Of a stretch of DNA of 30,901 nucleotides, positions 13,843 through 22,223 are shown one piece after another. The notes under the pieces were generated by a model that saw only the letters and a list, made by a program, of their open reading frames with translations, was not told the DNA's origin and ran no database searches. How positions within the stretch are numbered: position 1 is the first letter of the stretch; each line of letters starts with the position of its first letter. The position numbers were made by a program, and so were the translations under genes. Location of the stretch: IMG/VR virus record IMGVR_UViG_3300008117_000324, positions 1-30,901 of that record. One strand, given 5' to 3'. Source of the stretch: a virus.

Positions 13843-16026
13843 TTAAAACAAACTTACCTGAGCCTTTTCACTTATAGCTGCTTTTAAATTAGCTTTTGCC
13901 AAATCATAGTAACTTTCCTTTAATTCAAATCCGATTCCTTTCCTTTCCATTTTAATTGCCTGATAAACTTCACTACCTATACCCATAAAAGGTGTAAATA
14001 CCGTGTCTCCTTTATTTGAATAAAGTAAAATCAATCTTTCAATTGTATCCAATTGCAAAGGACAGATATGCTTTTCATCATTTTCTTCCCGGCCATTGCG
14101 ATAACCTTGCAAGGTATTTGAATAGTTAATATCCATCCATACAGGTGATGCTATCTTCTGCCAAAGATCAACACTTAAATTAGTATTTGTTACAGGATCA
14201 GTTCTTTCGCCATCTTTTCTAAATATCATAACATAGTCAGGAATACCTACTCGGCTCATTGTAGAATCTTTTTTTACTTGTTTATGTAATAGTCCGAGTG
14301 CCTTAGTCCTTTGCATTTCAACTACTGGATCTTTCCAAATAGTCACACGTGAGGCATAAATAAAACCTGCATCTTCAAAGGCTTTTAATATCATTCCTGA
14401 AAAGTCACGAAGTCCGATAAAACCTTCTTTGCCTTTTTGTATTGGAAGATCCATACAATGTACGCATACATTTCGGCCCTGCTTCATAATGCGATAAAGT
14501 TCTTTTATTAAATATCCAAATTGAATCAGGAATTCGTTATAATCTTTTGAATTTCCCATATCTTCAACATGGCTGCTGTATGTATAAAGTTCAGCAAATG
14601 GAGGAGAAAATACACTAAGGCCAACAGATTCAGATTCTATTTCAGATATCAATTGTACGCAATCACCTCGTTTAATTTTATACCATTCATTAGACTCTTC
14701 ATTAATATCATAATTTGCCATTGTCATTTTACTGCCATTAAGATTTTCATTAATAGCATTACTCATTTCATTTTGCATGATTTCAAATGCTTTTTGTTTT
14801 TGGTTTATAGATTCATTTACATTTTTCATTGTATCGGTAGTTATTAAAAAGATATTAACTTCATTCTTTTGCCCAAATCTATATGATCTGCGTATTGCCT
14901 GGTAAAGTCCTTCAAAGCTAAAATCCAATGATGCAAATATTTGATTGCGGCAATTTTGATAATTGAGTCCGAATTGTGCTATTTTGGTTTTTGTTATAAG
15001 TACGCGGAATTCATTATTAGCAAACCCTAATAGCATCTTTTCTTTGTATTCTGGTGAATCAGATCCTTTTACTTCTATTGCCTCAGGAATCAATTTTTTA
15101 AGTAATTCACCTTCCTCATTTTGCTTTATCCAAATAATAAAGTTTTCTTCTGATTCGTTTACAATCTTTGCAGCTTCATCTAATCTTTCAATCTTTGTTA
15201 ATCTTAATTCCTGATTAAAGTTAGTGGCCGATATTATGGCATCATTGAAAAGTAATCCATTATCCCGCTTTTTAGTTTTTATTTCCTTTTCAATAAGATT
15301 CAATGTTGGCAGATTATATCCATCCATTGCAAATCCAATATCGGAAGGTTTATTTAGCATAATTGCCCATGAACCTACAAACTGATAGAATAATTTAATA
15401 GCATGGCCTTTTAATCTCCATTTAGCTGTTTCACCTCCATCATGCACAAAGTACATAGCAAGCATTTCATTACGGCCCATTACATCTAAAAATTCAGAAT
15501 GGTTGCCTAATTCCATCGGATCGTTTGGAGAAGGTGTTGCGGTGCAGGCTAATTTATACGGAGTATCTTTAAACGAATCAATAATCAGTTTTTTTGTTTG
15601 GCCTTCAAAATTTTTAAGGATAGAAGATTCATCCAGAACAATACCTGAAAATATTGAACAATCTATATTTTCAAGTTGTTCATAATTTGATATTTGTATA
15701 GGGGATGTGGCATTATATTTTTCTACGTTAATACCAAACTTGTCGCCTTCCTTTATTGTCTGTCCGGCTACTGCCAAAGGTGCTAATATCAATACAGGCT
15801 TTTCAGTTTTAATAAAAACCTGCCTTGCCCATTCAAGTTGCATCAAAGTTTTACCGAGTCCGCAATCTGCAAATATTGCGTATTTGCCTGCTTTCAATGC
15901 ACGCTTTACAATAAACTTTTGGAAGTCAAATAGGTAGCCATTTAGGGCATCTTCTGAAATTTCGAATCCTGAATTAACATGGGTTTTTTGTTTCCTTTTT
16001 AGGAATTGTAGATAATCTTTGTTCAT
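13843..16026 (-). CDS. SNF2-like helicase fused to DNA methyltransferase
   Basis: A 727-residue two-enzyme protein. Residues 1-420 are a superfamily 2 SNF2-type ATPase: Walker A DCGLGKT (54-60), DESS Walker B (132-135), motif III TATPSPND (162-169) and motif VI QAIRRSYRFGQ (376-386). Residues 450-727 are an N4/N6 amino-methyltransferase: SPPF catalytic motif (474-477) and SAM-binding TPFMGIG (678-684) followed by GIGFELKESYYDLA. The motif order (catalytic before SAM-binding) is that of the beta class. No nuclease domain is seen, so it should modify rather than cut phage or host DNA, possibly with helicase-driven tracking. It is the last large gene of the leftward operon, with a promoter-like element just upstream at 16047-16078. 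Confidence 0.85.
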   Translation of the reverse strand: MNKDYLQFLKRKQKTHVNSGFEISEDALNGYLFDFQKFIVKRALKAGKYAIFADCGLGKTLMQLEWARQVFIKTEKPVLILAPLAVAGQTIKEGDKFGINVEKYNATSPIQISNYEQLENIDCSIFSGIVLDESSILKNFEGQTKKLIIDSFKDTPYKLACTATPSPNDPMELGNHSEFLDVMGRNEMLAMYFVHDGGETAKWRLKGHAIKLFYQFVGSWAIMLNKPSDIGFAMDGYNLPTLNLIEKEIKTKKRDNGLLFNDAIISATNFNQELRLTKIERLDEAAKIVNESEENFIIWIKQNEEGELLKKLIPEAIEVKGSDSPEYKEKMLLGFANNEFRVLITKTKIAQFGLNYQNCRNQIFASLDFSFEGLYQAIRRSYRFGQKNEVNIFLITTDTMKNVNESINQKQKAFEIMQNEMSNAINENLNGSKMTMANYDINEESNEWYKIKRGDCVQLISEIESESVGLSVFSPPFAELYTYSSHVEDMGNSKDYNEFLIQFGYLIKELYRIMKQGRNVCVHCMDLPIQKGKEGFIGLRDFSGMILKAFEDAGFIYASRVTIWKDPVVEMQRTKALGLLHKQVKKDSTMSRVGIPDYVMIFRKDGERTDPVTNTNLSVDLWQKIASPVWMDINYSNTLQGYRNGREENDEKHICPLQLDTIERLILLYSNKGDTVFTPFMGIGSEVYQAIKMERKGIGFELKESYYDLAKANLKAAISEKAQVSLF

Positions 16027-16046
16027 TGTTTTAGGTTTTTGGTTTA

Positions 16047-16078
16047 CAAATATATGGTTAAAAAGTTATATCGTCAAT
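16047..16078 (-). promoter_or_regulatory. Bacteroidota-type promoter for the helicase-methyltransferase gene
   Basis: On the reverse strand, TATATTTG (16047-16054) matches the Bacteroidota -7 consensus TAnnTTTG. ATTG (16075-16078) stands 20 nt upstream, one base off the -33 TTTG. The predicted start is about 10-20 bases before the ATG at 16026. It lies at the very end of the primase-helicase gene, so it could uncouple the methyltransferase from the operon. Confidence 0.4.
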
Positions 16079-17857
16079 CATACTATATTGAATGTTATTC
16101 TTAGAAAGCAAATTACCCAATACATCAGACCCATTAAAATAATATCTTCTATGCTTTCTATTGTATTCAAATTCAATCTCTCCTTTTTTGCCTACCTGCT
16201 TTTGCCTCCTTATCTTCTTTGAATGAAAACTACAAGTAGGACTGCTGGGATCTTTTTGGTGGTTCGGCCTATGATAAACAATAATATTATCCATTTTGTT
16301 ATTCCACATCGCACCATCTGCCAGATCGAACACATCAGGGCAGGGGTAGTTACCATCAGGCTCTTTTCTCATCTTATGAGGATGCGCTACAATGACAAAA
16401 TAAATACTATTAATTTGAGCAAACCTACTGCAATCGCTTAAAAATGTTTCTAAATACTTATCTGTTCGGCCTCCGCTACTTTGATAATCGTTTGATAATT
16501 GATTGAATGGGTCTATTATGCAGCCATTAACCTTTTCTTTTATTATCAATTCTAAAAATCTTTCTTTTATGTATTCAGGTGTAGGTGCTAATTCTTTTGG
16601 ATATACATAAAAAATATGTTTACTTATAAAGTCATAAGCGGCCTCATATTTCATTTCATTTACGTTAGGAAAGATACATTGTTGGCCTAAATATATCTCA
16701 GTAAGATCATGATAAAATTCTTCTGCCGGGTTATTTTCTGGGCTAAATAAGGCAAACTTTTCTCCGTACTTTATGGCCCTGACCATGATATACCACATGA
16801 GGAAACTGGACTTACCATAATTACCTATTCCAGTAAGGCAGGTAATCTCTCCATGCTTAAATTTAAAATAATCGTCTAATTCGCATTCTATACCCTTTAA
16901 TTTGGCAAATCCGTTGCGTAGTATATCTAAGGCCTGTTCTTTTACATCCTCGCCATAAATGACATCTTTGGGCCTTATGGATAGATCATAAATGGCAGGG
17001 TCTATTTCAACCTCTTTTTTAGTTTTAGTATCGATTAATATATCCCTTTCAAATATAGCAGTATTAAAGTTATTTGATTTGTATGCTGATCTTATTGCTC
17101 GATCTGCTTCATATTTGGCAAAGTTTGAATCAGTTTGGACAAAGTCATTATTTATATAAGTTTCTGTATCTGATTGATTTATACCAAAACGGCAGCATGC
17201 AGATGCAAGCTTAAATATAAATGTGTTTCTTTCTCCACTACGGAAAGCGTCTCCTTTATTTGATAGCCATGTCAATATCTTACGATAAATTTCAGACCTA
17301 TCGCTAATTTGTTCCTGAGCCTTTATTTTCTCATGCTTTACAGTTTTTTTAAAGACTATGGCATCTTTGTTTATATAAATTTCAGGATCATAAGATTCAT
17401 AACATACCCTACTTTCATTCTTTCCGCTTGGGTCTATTTCAGGCATGATCTCTTTTAAGGCTGCAAAGTGTTCTCTGTGATGCTTACCATCTGCAATCTT
17501 AATTAGTGCTTTGAGTCCATTTCCTGAAGGCGAAAGCCAACAAGAGTAAACATAAGGTAGGTTAATTATTTCGGTTTGTTTTTCACGCAAATCTTTTACT
17601 TCATCAAAATCCAATATCATAAATCCTGAATGCTGAATCAAAGATTTATCTTCTCTGTTTGTAAACTTACCTGAGAAACAGATGCACGGTAAATTGTTTT
17701 TCAAACTATTCTTACGGTCCTTATCTAATTGCTTTCTAATCTCTTCAACTGCATCTTTGCTGGTTCCATTCTTTATCCTTGCAAGTGCTTGGTCTACTGT
17801 TAAATAGTGTGCATCCTTTTCTTCTTTAGCCCATATATTACGATATGCTGTTACCAT
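16058..17857 (-). CDS. Replicative primase-helicase (BT4734-like N-terminus)
   Basis: A 599-residue protein. Residues about 50-170 match the BT4734/VirE N-terminal primase-like domain, with acidic motif ILDFDEV (81-87) and SPSGNGLKALIK (109-120). Residues about 185-265 are helical (TWLSNKGDAFRSGERNTFIF) like a primase C-terminal domain. Residues 300-590 are a DnaB/RecA-like helicase: Walker A GIGNYGKS (343-350), Walker B IIDPFNQL (447-454) and VAHPHKMRK (490-498). It should prime and unwind at the replication fork. It overlaps the upstream gene by 7 bases. Confidence 0.85.
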   Translation of the reverse strand: MVTAYRNIWAKEEKDAHYLTVDQALARIKNGTSKDAVEEIRKQLDKDRKNSLKNNLPCICFSGKFTNREDKSLIQHSGFMILDFDEVKDLREKQTEIINLPYVYSCWLSPSGNGLKALIKIADGKHHREHFAALKEIMPEIDPSGKNESRVCYESYDPEIYINKDAIVFKKTVKHEKIKAQEQISDRSEIYRKILTWLSNKGDAFRSGERNTFIFKLASACCRFGINQSDTETYINNDFVQTDSNFAKYEADRAIRSAYKSNNFNTAIFERDILIDTKTKKEVEIDPAIYDLSIRPKDVIYGEDVKEQALDILRNGFAKLKGIECELDDYFKFKHGEITCLTGIGNYGKSSFLMWYIMVRAIKYGEKFALFSPENNPAEEFYHDLTEIYLGQQCIFPNVNEMKYEAAYDFISKHIFYVYPKELAPTPEYIKERFLELIIKEKVNGCIIDPFNQLSNDYQSSGGRTDKYLETFLSDCSRFAQINSIYFVIVAHPHKMRKEPDGNYPCPDVFDLADGAMWNNKMDNIIVYHRPNHQKDPSSPTCSFHSKKIRRQKQVGKKGEIEFEYNRKHRRYYFNGSDVLGNLLSKNNIQYSMIDDITF

Positions 17858-18459
17858 GAGTCATCTCTTTTTAGGTTATTAATTTTGCTTAGTATTTCAG
17901 GTTTTTGTTTTTTCCAATTTACAAAATGTCTTTTATAGTCTATAGGTAATTTTTTATTCAAACCTATTAAAATTAAGTGATCATTGAAAGCATCAAGTTC
18001 GGTTTCATTTGCTTTTGCAAGCCTTACCCATTTGTCATCTTTTAAGGCTATTATCTTACATTTTTCTAATTCTATTATATTAACATCATTATCACTATCT
18101 TTTTTACTTTCACTATCACTAACACTATCACTATCATTCTTACTATCACTATCACTATCGGCTTTTTTGGGTTTCTCAAAAACCCACTGGGTTATTTGGG
18201 TTTCTTTGGGTTTTGTTGGCCTTCCTCCTTTTTGTCCGTTTATTTTATTACGTTCTGTTATTTCAGAATATTTATCAGCATCTCTTATAAATTGTTGTTT
18301 GAAATTGAAAAACAATAACTTAATCAATTTTTCTTCAGGCTCTGACCCATCCTTTTGGTAGTTTTTAATGGCATGAAATAACTTACCGCTTGTTTCAAAG
18401 TCTAACTCATCTAATATTTCAAGTGAGTCTTTATGTATTATGAATGATTTCCGTTCCAT
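17851..18459 (-). CDS. DUF6291-like replication-associated protein
   Basis: A 202-residue protein. Residues 1-75 (SFIIHKDSLEILDELDFETS, GKLFHAIKNYQKDG) resemble DUF6291, found next to phage replication genes. A GQKGGRPTKPKE turn follows. Residues about 100-125 are a low-complexity Ser-Asp run (SDSDSKNDSDSVSDSESKKD), a flexible acidic linker. The C-terminal helix bundle may contact the helicase encoded immediately downstream (7-base overlap). A helicase loader role is inference. Confidence 0.65.
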   Translation of the reverse strand: MERKSFIIHKDSLEILDELDFETSGKLFHAIKNYQKDGSEPEEKLIKLLFFNFKQQFIRDADKYSEITERNKINGQKGGRPTKPKETQITQWVFEKPKKADSDSDSKNDSDSVSDSESKKDSDNDVNIIELEKCKIIALKDDKWVRLAKANETELDAFNDHLILIGLNKKLPIDYKRHFVNWKKQKPEILSKINNLKRDDSW

Positions 18460-18462
18460 CAG

Positions 18463-18822
18463 TTATTTGCGATTTTTATAATGTGAGTAATATGTCCTAT
18501 CGTGATGACATTGTTTATGGCAGGCTGTACATAATATCAAAATATTATCTGGTTCCCTGGTTCCTCCATCTTTATATTCAATGATATGATGAGCCTCAAG
18601 TGTTCCTGGAGGTGGTATATCTTGCCTATTTCTTAAGCACCATTCACAATAATCAATACCTATTTTCTTTATAATGTCAGAATGTTTTGACTCCCTATTC
18701 TTTGTGCCTTCTTTAGGCTGCCATGTAAATTGTCCGCAATCTTTACATCTTGAAGCGTATTGCTGCCGATCTTCACGATATTCCAAATCAATATTTGGAC
18801 TTTGACATTTCCTACATATCAT
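18463..18822 (-). CDS. HNH endonuclease
   Basis: A 119-residue protein. The N-terminal zinc ribbon has two CxxC pairs (CRKC and CKDC). The HNH core reads LEAHHIIEYKDGG, DNILILCTACHKQCHH, with the His-His, Asn and His positions plus CxxC zinc ligands (CEWC, CTAC). It is a compact phage HNH nuclease; it may be a free-standing homing endonuclease or take part in replication or packaging. It lies 3 bases upstream of the DUF6291-like gene, so it is cotranscribed. A 99-base structured gap lies on its 5' side. Confidence 0.85.
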   Translation of the reverse strand: MICRKCQSPNIDLEYREDRQQYASRCKDCGQFTWQPKEGTKNRESKHSDIIKKIGIDYCEWCLRNRQDIPPPGTLEAHHIIEYKDGGTREPDNILILCTACHKQCHHDRTYYSHYKNRK

Positions 18823-18848
18823 AAAAAGATTAACCCCGCAGGAATAAA

Positions 18849-18909
18849 GCAGAGTAGCCGATCTGCTAAATCCCTTTGGGGCAAAAAGTTATAAATGATG
18901 CGGCTACTC
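18849..18909 (-). other. Structured intercistronic region with competing hairpins
   Basis: A perfect 9-bp inverted repeat GAGTAGCCG (18852-18860) and CGGCTACTC (18901-18909) encloses 40 nt. A second stem, GCAGA (18849-18853) with TCTGC (18862-18866), uses part of the same arm, so the two folds exclude each other. It lies in the 99-base gap of the leftward operon ahead of the HNH gene and could act on RNA stability, attenuation or translation. Confidence 0.45.
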
Positions 18910-18921
18910 ATCAAAACAAAA

Positions 18922-19233
18922 TTAAGGCTTTGCTTTCATTTTAACAACTTTTTTTTGAGTTGTTTTATTTTCAGATAGTGCCTCCTTCATGGCCTTAATA
19001 CCTTTGGCGTTTATACGGTTTGAAACTAACCTATATTCAAACCATTCACAATGGCTGCCGTACTTTGTTTTGCCTTCCATCTTTGTACGGGTTAAGATCA
19101 CTCCGAAAGGCTTTTCAACGAGCCGTATTACTTCGCGGCTGACATTACTGATTCCGAAATGCCGATAAGCATTCATGATGGACAGCTTCCCGCCGCCCAA
19201 TAGATACTGTGCAAGTGCAATTTTTCTTGTCAT
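18922..19233 (-). CDS. Helix-turn-helix DNA-binding protein
   Basis: A 102-residue protein starting MTRKIALAQYLLGGGKLSIM. The ATG at 19233 was chosen because an upstream extension would overlap the preceding gene by almost 100 bases and lacks the AAATCAAATG leader seen here. The pattern LLGGGKLSIMNAYRHFGISN followed by VSREVIRLVEKP is a winged helix-turn-helix typical of small phage DNA-binding proteins. The C-terminus is Lys-rich (TTQKKVVKMKAKP). It may regulate or participate in replication; the target is unknown. Confidence 0.6.
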   Translation of the reverse strand: MTRKIALAQYLLGGGKLSIMNAYRHFGISNVSREVIRLVEKPFGVILTRTKMEGKTKYGSHCEWFEYRLVSNRINAKGIKAMKEALSENKTTQKKVVKMKAKP

Positions 19234-19243
19234 TTGATTTGAT

Positions 19244-19513
19244 TTATTGGTTATAAAATTTATCGAATATCGCTTCAGCAAAAGCATCATAATCTTCTGT
19301 CGTTCTAATCGATCCATCTTTATTTTCGTAATGCATGACATACTTTAACATCTCAACCATTTGATACTTATGATAGATTTTAGCTAACTTAAATTCATCT
19401 TTAATTACGTTTTGTAAATCTTTATGTGTCATAAACTTAGGCATTTTACTATGTTCATAAATTAATCCTTCAATTTGCCTTTCTAAATAATCAATAATGT
19501 TTACTTCTCTCAT
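19244..19513 (-). CDS. Hypothetical early protein
   Basis: An 89-residue helical protein (MREVNIIDYLERQIEGLIYE; ends DAFAEAIFDKFYNQ). Its leader CCAAATCAAATG matches that of the downstream gene. It overlaps the upstream nuclease gene by 4 bases (ATGA type). No recognised domain. Confidence 0.6.
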   Translation of the reverse strand: MREVNIIDYLERQIEGLIYEHSKMPKFMTHKDLQNVIKDEFKLAKIYHKYQMVEMLKYVMHYENKDGSIRTTEDYDAFAEAIFDKFYNQ

Positions 19514-19902
19514 TTGATTTGGTTTTGTTTGTTAAAATATTCGTCAATTACTGATTTACAATGATCAAAGCCACATCCAAAGATCGCAGCATATCCCAAC
19601 CTTTCCAATTCTTTAAGCGTTTCATGTTGTTCCTGAATGTGCTTATTTTTTTTAAAAGTACCTGACTTAGTCAATATTTGAGACAGATCCTTTTTAATCT
19701 CAATAATCAATCCATGATAAAGCCTATTTGGGTGCATTATAATAAGGTCGGGTATCTTGTAACCTTTACAACGGATAGCCTTTAAAGCCTTTGCCATTCC
19801 GATACTTACACGAACGCCTGAAGAGTCGGAAGTGTAAATGACTTTTGGATATTGAATATCCAAGTACCTGCAAACTTGCGAATGTATCTGCTTTTCAGTC
19901 AT
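19510..19902 (-). CDS. VRR-NUC-like nuclease
   Basis: A 130-residue protein from ATG 19902, which overlaps the upstream stop by 8 bases; longer starts would run far into the DnaA-like gene. The sequence follows the VRR-NUC family of PD-(D/E)xK nucleases: KQIHSQVCRYLDIQYPKVIY, SSGVRVSIGMAKALK, PDLIIMHP, then GLIIEIKKD with the E-x-K catalytic pair, and the closing GYAAIFGCGFDHCKSVIDEY. Such phage nucleases usually act on branched or structured DNA in replication and recombination. The gene lies in the replication operon. Confidence 0.75.
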   Translation of the reverse strand: MTEKQIHSQVCRYLDIQYPKVIYTSDSSGVRVSIGMAKALKAIRCKGYKIPDLIIMHPNRLYHGLIIEIKKDLSQILTKSGTFKKNKHIQEQHETLKELERLGYAAIFGCGFDHCKSVIDEYFNKQNQIK

Positions 19903-20311
19903 TTTTGAATCTTGAATGTTCGGGTAAATTGTGTGAAATCTTATATCTTTTGACATAATGAAGTACGCTGGTATGATCTCGATTAAGATACTTAGCCATA
20001 GAAGTAAGTGTTGCATTATGCTCAAATCTCATGTATCTGCAAAAATGAACCCTTGCCATAACCAAGTTCCAATACCTTTCTTTGCCTTTAAACTTTTCGA
20101 GGGTTATGCCATAAAACTCACATATTGCTTTAGCATATTTATCGTATTCAGATTCACTAATTAATCTGCCTGCCTGGTAAGATTTAAGATTCGCTTTCAG
20201 GACTTCGGCTTCATATTCTTTTAGTTTATCAACGAGTACGTTATGAGTCAATGGCATAATCTCTACTTCAAGCGCACTACCGATAAAATCTATCAGTTCG
20301 TTTCTTTGCAT
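19895..20311 (-). CDS. DnaA domain IV-like replication protein
   Basis: A 138-residue protein. Residues about 85-130 (MARVHFCRYMRFEHNATLTS, MAKYLNRDHTSVLHYVKRYK) match the DNA-binding domain IV of DnaA, including the RDHTSVLH signature that reads DnaA-box DNA. The ATPase domain of DnaA is absent. The first 80 residues are helical and unrecognised. It probably recognises the phage origin or recruits host machinery; it overlaps the downstream nuclease by 8 bases. Confidence 0.75.
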   Translation of the reverse strand: MQRNELIDFIGSALEVEIMPLTHNVLVDKLKEYEAEVLKANLKSYQAGRLISESEYDKYAKAICEFYGITLEKFKGKERYWNLVMARVHFCRYMRFEHNATLTSMAKYLNRDHTSVLHYVKRYKISHNLPEHSRFKND

Positions 20312-20313
20312 GA

Positions 20314-20619
20314 TTAAAAGGGTAAATCGGTTTGATCAAATGATTCATTAAACATATTTGCTGCATCGCCATTCATTTTAGGCGGGTAAGTAGTAAATAC
20401 GGATTTGGGTTTGTTATCAAATACATTTCCATCCTTTGCACGAGGTTCGGACACTTTAATGCTAAGGAATTGACCAGTCTTACCTTCCCGAATCCATCCG
20501 GCAATCTCTAAGTCTTTTCCATTTACATTTACTTTCCCTTTGTAATCCGGTGCTTTCTCATTTCCTTTTTTGTCGTTTTTAAATAGAACTCCGCTGTTTG
20601 TGTTGTCGTAATTTGACAT
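20314..20619 (-). CDS. SSB/DUF736-like single-strand binding protein
   Basis: A 101-residue protein. NSGVLFKNDKKGNEKAPDYK, GKVNVNGKDLEIAGWIREGK and GQFLSIKVSEPR follow the OB-like DUF736 pattern common in phage and plasmid replication regions. The C-terminus SFDQTDLPF mimics the acidic DDDIPF tail through which bacterial SSB recruits partners. Likely a phage single-strand DNA-binding protein acting with the Erf recombinase encoded upstream. Confidence 0.65.
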   Translation of the reverse strand: MSNYDNTNSGVLFKNDKKGNEKAPDYKGKVNVNGKDLEIAGWIREGKTGQFLSIKVSEPRAKDGNVFDNKPKSVFTTYPPKMNGDAANMFNESFDQTDLPF

Positions 20620-20629
20620 GATTTAAATT

Positions 20630-21010
20630 TTAAGATTTATAAAAATTAATAGAACTCATTTCAGTTTTAAGGGCGGATAATATCGACCTAACTAAGTCCA
20701 GTTGATGTGTGGCCGCTGCGTTTGTACGGTCTGCCAGTTCAAAGGCATAATCTTCCTCAGATACGGATGCAGCAATATAATCTTTAAAAGCAGATGGTGA
20801 CATTTTGTAACCGACTGATAACATCTTATCCATCATTTCACGTTTTGCTGCTAACAGATCACGCTTTGCCTGAGCCTTTGCAAGTCCGGTATAAGCTATC
20901 CATCCGGCTAACTTAGATCCATATTCAGTACAGGCCGCAATGCTTTCCAATGTCTGAGGGCTTACGGCCTGAAGCTGCATATTGATTTCAATTATTGATA
21001 ACTTATTCAT
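20630..21010 (-). CDS. Hypothetical protein of the recombination cluster
   Basis: A 126-residue, Ala-rich, fully helical protein (QAVSPQTLESIAACTEYGSK, AKAQAKRDLLAAKREMMDKM, ATHQLDLVRSILSALKTEMS). It overlaps the Erf gene by 8 bases and precedes the SSB-like gene, so it probably assists recombination or replication. I recognise the pattern from similar loci but know no named function. Confidence 0.6.
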   Translation of the reverse strand: MNKLSIIEINMQLQAVSPQTLESIAACTEYGSKLAGWIAYTGLAKAQAKRDLLAAKREMMDKMLSVGYKMSPSAFKDYIAASVSEEDYAFELADRTNAAATHQLDLVRSILSALKTEMSSINFYKS

Positions 21011-21545
21011 TTATCAACTCTTTTAAACGTGATTCGATTCTGCTAAGTTGTTCGGATGTGGTGGCATCGGTAACTGATTTCAAAGCGGTGGCCTTCTTTA
21101 CAGGCTCTTCTATCTTTTCGATCATTGACCAAAGTTTCTTTTTTAACGGGCTTAAATCCTCTTTGCCATGTGTATTGGTAGCATCCGCATCTTTACTATC
21201 ATCTAACAAAAACAATCCACCGAGCGCATATTTCCTCGAATAGGAGCTGCTGCTTCCAAAGGATTGACTTATATCCATTCCTTTGCGGTTAGGATCGATC
21301 CCGGCTTGAGCGGTTACGCTTATGCAATCCCCTTCATGGCATAAAGTAGCAGTTGATTCGACATACATAATACTGCCAGCCGTTTTGATCTCATCGTTCA
21401 AAGTCAGGGTACATTCATGCTTTTTGAGTAAAGGTTTGAGGGCTTCCAGTATATCTTCAGCATTACGGTAATGATACTTGCCAAAGGAATTAAATTGGTT
21501 CTTTGGGGCCTTAAGTTCGGCCTGGATGTTAATTAACTGCTTCAT
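21003..21545 (-). CDS. erf: Erf family single-strand annealing recombinase
   Basis: A 180-residue protein from ATG 21545 (MKQLINIQAELKAPKNQFNS), chosen because an earlier ATG at 21584 would extend into the upstream gene with a Lys-rich stretch. The Erf signature is clear: FGKYHYRNAEDILEALKPLL, KKHECTLTLND, then GSSSSYSRKYALGGLFLLDD followed by KDADATN. Erf proteins anneal complementary single strands and support recombination-dependent replication and end joining. Neighbours (SSB-like protein, VRR-NUC, helicase) complete a recombination set. Confidence 0.85.
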   Translation of the reverse strand: MKQLINIQAELKAPKNQFNSFGKYHYRNAEDILEALKPLLKKHECTLTLNDEIKTAGSIMYVESTATLCHEGDCISVTAQAGIDPNRKGMDISQSFGSSSSYSRKYALGGLFLLDDSKDADATNTHGKEDLSPLKKKLWSMIEKIEEPVKKATALKSVTDATTSEQLSRIESRLKELINE

Positions 21546-21858
21546 TTGTTTGGTTTTTGATTTTCTTTTTGTAAAATATTTCACCCATAATTAAACCCAT
21601 ATTATATCCGCATTTATAACCTATCCGGGAAAATGCCCTAAATAAATGCTCGGTATAATTAGGATCGTATTCGATTTCAATATCTAAATAATCTTTATAA
21701 AGTAATGTCTTTTCATTATCAGTTACTTTATGAATCTTAAATAATGCCCGACCTCTTTGGATAAGATTACCCTTGTAATGCTTTTCTGCCTCTTCATAAT
21801 ATTTAAGATGCTGTTTGTGTATCAATCTTTTATAGATTTTATTATCTGGATGCGTCAT
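21529..21858 (-). CDS. Hypothetical early protein
   Basis: A 109-residue basic protein (MTHPDNKIYKRLIHKQHLKY; FRAFSRIGYKCGYNMGLIMG in the C-terminal half). It overlaps the Erf start by 17 bases. No recognised domain and no membrane segment beyond a short hydrophobic patch. Confidence 0.6.
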   Translation of the reverse strand: MTHPDNKIYKRLIHKQHLKYYEEAEKHYKGNLIQRGRALFKIHKVTDNEKTLLYKDYLDIEIEYDPNYTEHLFRAFSRIGYKCGYNMGLIMGEIFYKKKIKNQTNEAVN

Positions 21859-21870
21859 GATGGTATTGTT

Positions 21871-22110
21871 TTAATATTTGGAATATATTTTTTCAATGGC
21901 CTCTATGCCTAATCTTTTACCTTCCCAAAAAACATCTGACAATATAACACCTATCGCATGACTTTCTAATTCAATTTTTAATTTCAGATAGGTATCATTC
22001 AATTCATTTATGGATAAAATCTTAAAATAAGTTTGGTTTTGACTTATTCTTTCCCAAACATTAATATTTTCTTTATTTACAATAATTGAAGTTTTTACTG
22101 GATTTATCAT
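21871..22110 (-). CDS. Hypothetical early protein
   Basis: A 79-residue protein from ATG 22110 (MINPVKTSIIVNKENINVWE; ends VFWEGKRLGIEAIEKIYSKY). The ATG overlaps the stop of the upstream tiny membrane gene in an ATGA arrangement, which decides the start against an upstream in-frame ATG at 22185. Function unknown. Confidence 0.6.
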   Translation of the reverse strand: MINPVKTSIIVNKENINVWERISQNQTYFKILSINELNDTYLKLKIELESHAIGVILSDVFWEGKRLGIEAIEKIYSKY

Positions 22111-22223
22111 TTTGATAGTTTTTTGCGGTTTTTGTATTTGTTTGGCAGATTGTTGATGTAATGTTGGAATCCGATTTCCATCCATAAAAAGAAGCCAACA
22201 ATAAATAAGATAGTAAGTATCAT
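22107..22223 (-). CDS. 38-residue membrane protein
   Basis: ATG 22223 opens a frame encoding MILTILFIVGFFLWMEIGFQ, then HYINNLPNKYKNRKKLSK: one membrane helix and a basic tail. It starts in the stop of the upstream tiny gene (ATGA) and ends in the start of the downstream gene (ATGA). These two 4-base overlaps are strong evidence for translation as a unit. Function unknown. Confidence 0.55.
   Translation of the reverse strand: MILTILFIVGFFLWMEIGFQHYINNLPNKYKNRKKLSK

Noticed and set aside
14569-15937. Several rightward frames inside the helicase-methyltransferase gene
   Set aside because: They are antisense shadows of a gene with complete enzyme motifs and have low-complexity Phe/Ile/Ser-rich products.
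17984-18361. Rightward frame with a long Leu-Ser repeat opposite the DUF6291-like gene
   Set aside because: It is the complement of the Ser-Asp linker of the real reverse-strand gene, with no start context or domain.
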